A stretch of 34,103 nucleotides of DNA from an uncultured Bacillota bacterium (lineage in GTDB: Bacteria > Bacillota_I > Bacilli_A > RF39 > UBA660), in NCBI GenBank assembly GCA_900317975.1, contig ONIZ01000017.1, forward strand, positions 1 to 34,103. The letters are read 5' to 3'. Of this stretch, positions 28,544 to 34,103 are shown piece by piece. Position 1 is the stretch's first letter. The number at the start of each line of letters is the position of its first letter. Position numbers and translations under genes: made by a program. The notes below the pieces were generated by a model. It was not told the DNA's origin. It saw only the letters and a program-made list of their open reading frames with translations, and made no database searches.

Positions 28544-29266
28544 ATGAAAATAATATCTTGGAATGTCGCAGGCTTAAGAGCTTGTTTAAAAAAAGGATTT
28601 GAAGATTTCTTTAATGAAGTAACTAAATTATTAGAAGAACAATTAGAATTTATTCCTGAAAACTATGAACATTACTTATATCCTGCTGTTAGAAAAGGAT
28701 ATTCAGGAACAATGATTTATACGAAGATTGAACCCTTAAACGTAGTTTATGGTATTAATGATCAAGAATATGATGATGAAGGAAGAACTATTACTATGGA
28801 ATTTGATGATTTCTACCTTGTAACATGCTATGTTCCTAATATCAAAAGAGATCTAAGTAGAATGGAATCTCGTATGAGATTTGAAGATGTAATGAGAAAC
28901 TATCTTCTAGATTTAACTAAAAAGAAGAATGTAGTATATTGTGGAGATTTAAATGTTGCTCATGAAGAAATAGATATTAAAAATGCTAAAGCAAATCGTG
29001 GAAATGCTGGTTTTACTGATGAAGAAAGAGCCAAGATGACAGAACTATTAAATGCTGGATTTATCGATACATTTAGATATTTTAATAAAGATGAAGTTAA
29101 ATATACATGGTGGAGTTACATGGGTAAAGCTAGAGAAAACAACATTGGTTGGAGAATAGATTATTTCATAACAAATAAAGATAATATTAATAATATAAAA
29201 AATACAATGATATACGATAAAATTCTAGGTAGTGACCATTGTCCAATAGGAATAGAAATAAAATAA
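28544..29266 (+). CDS. exoA: Exodeoxyribonuclease III / AP endonuclease with internal deletion
   Basis: Homolog of ExoA/XthA, which cuts 5' to abasic sites and has 3'-5' exonuclease activity in base excision repair. The N-terminus MKIISWNVAGLRACLKKGF, CGDLNVAH, GFIDTFR, TWWSYMGKAR, NIGWRIDYF and the final GSDHCP are all family motifs. However, between NEV (residue 26) and TK (residue 27) the DADIxCxQE segment is absent, an in-frame loss of about nine residues that includes the metal-binding Glu of QETK. The enzyme should be inactive as written. A strong AGGAGG site precedes the start. It sits between surface-protein genes and is otherwise a housekeeping gene. Confidence 0.9.
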   Translation: MKIISWNVAGLRACLKKGFEDFFNEVTKLLEEQLEFIPENYEHYLYPAVRKGYSGTMIYTKIEPLNVVYGINDQEYDDEGRTITMEFDDFYLVTCYVPNIKRDLSRMESRMRFEDVMRNYLLDLTKKKNVVYCGDLNVAHEEIDIKNAKANRGNAGFTDEERAKMTELLNAGFIDTFRYFNKDEVKYTWWSYMGKARENNIGWRIDYFITNKDNINNIKNTMIYDKILGSDHCPIGIEIK

Positions 29267-29336
29267 ATGTCCCTTATCATGCGACCAAATCTTTATATAT
29301 AAATGATATTATTAAAGCATGAAAGGAAGAGATTAT

Positions 29337-29735
29337 ATGCAAGAAAAATTAGAAAAATTAAGACAAAACAAATTTTTAGAAATTAGTTCGTGGGCAGGCC
29401 TAAGTCCAACACCTGGTTCTCAAGGAATAATAATTACAAAGGATAAAAAAATATATTATTATCACAAATATTATCGTATTTCAGAAAAATTTAAAGATAA
29501 AGTTAAACCAGAAGATATTTCTGGGGGAATAGTAATTGATGAAGATATTTATCTTAAGTTAGTTAATTATTTAGAAGAAAAAGTTATTGGAAAAGAATTT
29601 GAAGAAATTAATATAAGAGATGCTGGAGTAAATATTTCTGGAACTCTAAATAATAATAGTTTTAATATTCATAATCATTTCGATATATCTAATGATCTAA
29701 AAAGAATAATATATTCAAAAGAAAAAGCCGAGTAA
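29337..29735 (+). CDS. Small protein of unknown function
   Basis: I do not recognise a family. The 132-residue product is charged and soluble, with no signal or membrane segment; it has a GLSPTPGSQGIIITKDKKIYYYH stretch and a C-terminal NNNSFNIHNHFD. ATG 29337 is preferred over ATG 29319 because AAGGAAGAG (29323-29331) fits the former and overlaps the latter. A terminator overlaps its stop codon. The neighbours give no functional hint. Confidence 0.65.
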   Translation: MQEKLEKLRQNKFLEISSWAGLSPTPGSQGIIITKDKKIYYYHKYYRISEKFKDKVKPEDISGGIVIDEDIYLKLVNYLEEKVIGKEFEEINIRDAGVNISGTLNNNSFNIHNHFDISNDLKRIIYSKEKAE

Positions 29736-29747
29736 TCGACTTTTTTT
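29722..29747 (+). terminator. Terminator overlapping a stop codon
   Basis: AAAAAG-x-CGA pairs with TCG-x-CTTTTT (one mismatch) around the TAA loop and ends in seven T. Confidence 0.75.
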
Positions 29748-29837
29748 AATTTAATAAAGGTATATACAAAAAAAGATATAAGTATGATAGAATGATACTA
29801 TAAGATACCAACATAATGTTGAAGGTGAGGAAGTATT

Positions 29838-32800
29838 ATGAAAAAGCCAAGAAAATTAAAAATAAGAAAAAGTATAATTTTTATAGTTATTGCTATATTA
29901 TTAGTAGCAATTGGATTTTTTAACAGAAAATATTTTTCACATGAAATAGCAAAACAAGATCATATGGCACCTGTCTATGGTGAAGGATCACTAGAAGGAT
30001 GGGCAATACAATTTGATATGTATACCAATAATCCTGGAGAAAATGCCGTTGATAAAACTAATTCAGTTTCTTCAATTAATCATGAATATCAAGCAGATAC
30101 TGAATTTAAATATATTACCTTACAAGCGTCATACACTTATACAGGTCGCGGTAGTTTTGAACCAAACACTATAAAAATATATATTCCTAAATATATAATT
30201 GGAGAAGGAAATAGTTCTAAATATGAATTGCTTTCTCCTGTCATAAATATTGCTGCTGGACCAGCGACAGAAGGATACGAATGGAATTATACAAATGAAA
30301 CAATAGATAATAATGAATACTATGTTTTTACTAATAATAATCGGTTAGCCGTTGAAGAAGGTAAAGAAAATCTAGAAGGAATGTTTCAAATTGCATATGC
30401 TATTAAGGCTGATCAAGTATATATAAGATATGATTCTACTACTCAACAAGAAAAACCTTCATACAAAGAATTTAATATGAAATTTGTTAACACAGCTGAT
30501 AATAATAGTATAGTAAGTGATACTAAAACAGTAACATTAAACTATCCTAAAGCCAATTATACAATTACAAAAAAAGCTGAAAAAATCAAATCTATGGATG
30601 GGCTTCCAGCAGGCGATTATATATGGGTTAATTACAAAGTTTCTGCCTCATCTACAAATGAAACAAGTAAATTGAGAAGCGTTTTTTATGCACAATATGG
30701 TAATTCACCAGATGTTCTACTTATAAAAGAGATCTTGCCAAGTGAAGATTGTGTTATTTTAGATAGTGATATGAATATTCTTACATCAGATACAAATGAA
30801 TATTATATTAGGGCAAAATCAACAGGTGGTTGGTCATTCTATATTGGTTATCCACTTTCTGAATATGAAGGAGAAACAATAACTAACACTGCCCAGTTTT
30901 ATGGACAATATAGAGATGTTGAATATGAATCAGGTTACTATTTAAACAGGATAAATTCATATACACATGAAGTAGAATATCTTGCAGAGGATTCAATTGA
31001 AGTTGACTTAAATGATTTTATGTTTAATTACCCACCAGGCAATTATGGGCTAGTTAAACATGTATTTAGTAGCTATTATAATGCTGCAAGCATGAAATTT
31101 TATGAAGGGGCAGCATTGAGTTTTCAACTTATAAGAGAATCAAATGATTATTATTATTATTACATCCATCCTTCAACAGTTTATACCGGAACACCGCTAA
31201 CTATTAGAATTGGTGATGATAGAGAATATATTGAATCATCTGATGGCATAAAAAAAGCATGGCTAGATGATGATGACTATTATTTCAGTTATATTTATAT
31301 TCCTATACTTAAAAATGGAAATGGTAGTCCAATAAAAACATATCAAGCGAAACTATTTGTACGATATGCAGGAAGTAATGATTATGTATTATACTCAAAT
31401 ATTGATGATTCTAATGCCGGTATATTTGATACTAGCGGAGAGAAAATATTCATATTTAATGAAACTAATATAGTGGGATGGTACATTGAAATATATAATA
31501 TGAAAGAATCTATTGATACCGACTATGGTATTACAGTAATAGTTGACTATTCAAAAGATGATATTGAAGAAATTGGAACAAATGGATACTTATATAACTT
31601 TGCTTACCTTGATGCTTATGACGATCAAGGAAATTTACTTAATGGTGCAGATGAATCATCATACACTGGAACAGGATATAATGATGGATTAGCTCAATGG
31701 GATTATTCAACATATGGTCATTATCCAAGAAGAGATTTTGCGTATGTAAGATATATATATAGTAGAGAAGGACAAAGAATATCTAAGTACATAGAAAAAA
31801 GAAAATATGAATTGGATAAGTGGACTGCAGAAGTTAGCTTATGCCCAATGAAAGAAACAGATTATGGATATACAAATGAAGGTCGATTAACAAAAATAGA
31901 TATGTATGATTTGTTACCTGCTGGAATGTATTTTGATGAACAAAGCATGATTATAGATACAAGTAATGGCGGAACGTTAACTAGTAACTTTACAATTAAT
32001 GGAGAAAGATTTTCATCACCAAGAGTATTCCAAGAGTTTATGGAGTCACACACATCTTATGAAGTAAAATATAACTGGAATAATACTGGTAGAACATGGA
32101 TACATGTATTTTCAGATTTTACTGATGTTGATCTTCAAGTTGTTGGGGCATCAAACCTTAGAACCCCTTACTATGCGATTTTCAAAGTGTTTATCCCATA
32201 TGAATCTATTCCAGAGTTTGGACTAAGTTATGAAAATTATGGATATATTAATTTAGAACCAGGAGGAGTTGAATCAACCGATGATGAATGGGATCCTGCC
32301 AGTTATTTTAGTAATTATCTTCATGAGGACTCAGGCTATTATGATCCAGAAGCAGTAGATATAAATGAAAATGGAAGTACTACTGATTTATTAAACTATT
32401 CCAGAGCTTCAATAACGCTCTTAGAAGCATATGCTTCTCAAGGAGCATTAACTAAATATGTTAGATCTTATAAGATGGAGAACAATAAAAAGGTATATAA
32501 CAATGAGTGGGATGATTCAGCAATTACTGAACCAAATGGTTACTATGAATATAAGAATAGATTTTATAATTCAACTGAATCATCAATTAAAAATTTAGTA
32601 ATATATGACAATTTAGAATCATATTATTATGATACAGAAAATAAAGCGTTTATTCCTGTTACTGAAGAAAACAAGTGGCAAGGTACATTCAATGGAGTAG
32701 ATACTTCTTACTTAGAATCAAAAGGATATACAGTAAGAACATATTATTCAACTAATGAACAAGCTGGATCATTGAAGAGTGGAGTAATGATTAATGATGA

Positions 32801-34103
32801 GTGGAAATTATTAACGAGTCTAGACACAGTTAATTATCCAAAGGTTAGATCTCTTGCTTTTGAAATATTAGATTCACATGGAGAATCAGCCATCATTATA
32901 CCTGATACTACACTTTATGTAACAATTCAAATGAGAGCACCAAGTGATGTAAGTGCACCAAAAGCATATAATGGATTCTGGACAGAATGGAATGCAATAG
33001 ATACAAATGGACAAATACTAAACTATGTAGATGGTGTATATGGAAATATTGTCAACGTTAGAATGAATACAACAGATATAACAATTAATAAAGTTGATGA
33101 AGATGGAAATTCTGTTTCAGGAGCACAATTACAAATATTAGATGAAAATAATCAAGTAGTATATTCATTTACTAGTGGAGCTGAGGCAACATTAATTGAG
33201 GAAAAATTACTTGATGGTAAAGAATATACATTACATGAAGTAAATGCGCCAAATGGATATATTAAAGCAGATGATGTTACATTTACTGCAGATAGTACTC
33301 AAACTAATCAAACAATTACAATGACAGATAAAAAAATAAAAGTTAATGCTTTAAAAGTAGATGAAGATGATAATCCATTAGCCGGAGCGCTATTACAAGT
33401 AAAAGATGGAGATCTAGTAATTGATGAATGGACAAGTACAAGCCAAGCACATAGTATTAATGGAAATCTACAACCAGGAAAAACATATAAATTACATGAA
33501 GAAAGTGCACCAGGTGGATATGATAAATCACAAGATATAGAATTTACTGTTAATAGTAATGGAGAAACTCAAACTATCAAAATGACAGATAAACAAACAA
33601 AAATAAATATCTTAAAAACAGATGAAGAAAATAATCCATTAGCCGGAGCAGTCTTACAAGTAAAGGATGGAAATACAGTAATTGAATCATGGACAAGTAC
33701 AAGAGAAGCACATGTAATTAGTGGAACACTAACATCAGGAAAAACATATACACTTGAAGAAGTAACTCCACCAGATGGATATGCAAAAGCAGTTTCAAAA
33801 CAATTTACAGTTCCAACTGATGGAAGCGGTATAAGAGTAACTATGTCTGATACAAAAACACAACTTGAAGTAACTAAAGTTGATGAAAATAATAAAAATA
33901 TTTCAGGTGTAGTATTACAAATATTAGATGCGAGTGATAGATCAGTAGTACAAGAATGGACAACAACAAAGAATGCCAAAACGATAGAAGGACTAACTGC
34001 AGGCCATGGATATATACTACATGAAGTATCTTCACCAGATGGATATGCATTGTCAGAGGATATATCATTTACAATGAATACAGATATAGGAACACAACAA
34101 ATA
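29838..34103 (+). CDS. Giant CnaB-repeat surface adhesin, 5' part (runs off the window)
   Basis: An open frame of 1,422 codons with no stop before the window end. ATG 29838 follows GGTGAGG. A basic start and membrane segment (about residues 11-29) act as signal/anchor. About 1,050 residues of Tyr/Asn/Asp-rich beta-type sequence follow, with no family I can name but the look of large Gram-positive adhesins. From residue 1079 (33072) four CnaB/SpaA-like repeats of 87-88 residues occur, the fourth incomplete. Each has a Lys in the (I/V)xKxDE strand, Glu in LHE/LEE followed by xxPxGY, and an MxD end (repeats 1-3) compatible with Lys-Asp isopeptide links. A C-terminal sorting signal would be expected beyond the window. 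The codon and CpG use looks different from the housekeeping genes. Confidence 0.85.
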   Translation, partial: MKKPRKLKIRKSIIFIVIAILLVAIGFFNRKYFSHEIAKQDHMAPVYGEGSLEGWAIQFDMYTNNPGENAVDKTNSVSSINHEYQADTEFKYITLQASYTYTGRGSFEPNTIKIYIPKYIIGEGNSSKYELLSPVINIAAGPATEGYEWNYTNETIDNNEYYVFTNNNRLAVEEGKENLEGMFQIAYAIKADQVYIRYDSTTQQEKPSYKEFNMKFVNTADNNSIVSDTKTVTLNYPKANYTITKKAEKIKSMDGLPAGDYIWVNYKVSASSTNETSKLRSVFYAQYGNSPDVLLIKEILPSEDCVILDSDMNILTSDTNEYYIRAKSTGGWSFYIGYPLSEYEGETITNTAQFYGQYRDVEYESGYYLNRINSYTHEVEYLAEDSIEVDLNDFMFNYPPGNYGLVKHVFSSYYNAASMKFYEGAALSFQLIRESNDYYYYYIHPSTVYTGTPLTIRIGDDREYIESSDGIKKAWLDDDDYYFSYIYIPILKNGNGSPIKTYQAKLFVRYAGSNDYVLYSNIDDSNAGIFDTSGEKIFIFNETNIVGWYIEIYNMKESIDTDYGITVIVDYSKDDIEEIGTNGYLYNFAYLDAYDDQGNLLNGADESSYTGTGYNDGLAQWDYSTYGHYPRRDFAYVRYIYSREGQRISKYIEKRKYELDKWTAEVSLCPMKETDYGYTNEGRLTKIDMYDLLPAGMYFDEQSMIIDTSNGGTLTSNFTINGERFSSPRVFQEFMESHTSYEVKYNWNNTGRTWIHVFSDFTDVDLQVVGASNLRTPYYAIFKVFIPYESIPEFGLSYENYGYINLEPGGVESTDDEWDPASYFSNYLHEDSGYYDPEAVDINENGSTTDLLNYSRASITLLEAYASQGALTKYVRSYKMENNKKVYNNEWDDSAITEPNGYYEYKNRFYNSTESSIKNLVIYDNLESYYYDTENKAFIPVTEENKWQGTFNGVDTSYLESKGYTVRTYYSTNEQAGSLKSGVMINDEWKLLTSLDTVNYPKVRSLAFEILDSHGESAIIIPDTTLYVTIQMRAPSDVSAPKAYNGFWTEWNAIDTNGQILNYVDGVYGNIVNVRMNTTDITINKVDEDGNSVSGAQLQILDENNQVVYSFTSGAEATLIEEKLLDGKEYTLHEVNAPNGYIKADDVTFTADSTQTNQTITMTDKKIKVNALKVDEDDNPLAGALLQVKDGDLVIDEWTSTSQAHSINGNLQPGKTYKLHEESAPGGYDKSQDIEFTVNSNGETQTIKMTDKQTKINILKTDEENNPLAGAVLQVKDGNTVIESWTSTREAHVISGTLTSGKTYTLEEVTPPDGYAKAVSKQFTVPTDGSGIRVTMSDTKTQLEVTKVDENNKNISGVVLQILDASDRSVVQEWTTTKNAKTIEGLTAGHGYILHEVSSPDGYALSEDISFTMNTDIGTQQI
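33072..34103 (+). repeat. Tandem CnaB-like repeats (four, last partial)
   Basis: Units start at 33072, 33336, 33597 and 33861, each 261-264 nt. Repeats 2 and 3 are the most similar (LAGA(L/V)LQVKDG...W TSTxxAH in both). All end in xMTDK or MSDT followed by the next strand. The period and the KxDE, LxEVxxPxGY and MTD landmarks identify them. Confidence 0.85.

Noticed and set aside
33569..33979. Minus-strand open frame in the CnaB repeats
   Set aside because: Shadow of the repeat codons; the plus frame is clearly the coding one.

Overview
The window is very AT-rich, densely coded bacterial DNA. Short Shine-Dalgarno-led genes, GatCAB amidotransferase, an NAD-dependent ligase, a lipoteichoic acid synthase, an LCP ligase and sortase-anchored proteins point to a walled, Gram-positive, low-GC Bacillota lineage, probably a host- or gut-associated relative of the Bacilli/Mycoplasmatota branch. 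Genus cannot be told from sequence alone. TGA is not Trp: conserved genes read through with TGG only. Stops are almost all TAA.

Layout. (1) 21-1978: a sortase and a membrane/coiled-coil protein, closed by a terminator. (2) 2032-9557: AIM24-family protein, PcrA helicase (frameshifted), a sugar-phosphate nucleotidyltransferase, a putative HExxH metalloprotein, LigA, and a membrane-anchored OB-fold protein. (3) 9633-12805: gatC-gatA-gatB. (4) 12863-19042: a plus-strand run of envelope genes: small membrane protein, a receptor protein with a degenerate GGDEF domain, a YihY/BrkB protein, an LTA synthase and a membrane-anchored protein, ending in a bidirectional terminator. (5) 19072-21932, minus strand: an SDR oxidoreductase and an LCP wall ligase with an extra sensor-like domain and a Gly/Ser-rich tail. 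(6) 22117-34103: a surface-protein region with a secreted glucosaminidase, two tandem NPQTG-anchored isopeptide-type paralogs, exoA (with a deletion), a small unknown gene, and the first 1,422 codons of a giant adhesin with CnaB-like repeats, running off the window end.

The parts fit an envelope programme: LCP and LtaS place wall polymers, the glucosaminidase trims peptidoglycan, and a sortase (encoded about 25 kb away) would anchor the NPQTG proteins and probably the giant CnaB protein.

The main anomaly is four separate apparent small deletions: in pcrA (about 10 nt), the glucosaminidase C-terminus (probably about 80-90 nt), the second NPQTG paralog (17 nt) and exoA (27 nt, removing the metal-binding Glu). 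Three lie within 3.5 kb. pcrA is normally essential, so an assembly or sequencing cause must be excluded before reading these as biology. Promoters recur with TATAAT or TGnTATAAT boxes only 15-28 nt before start codons, implying very short leaders.
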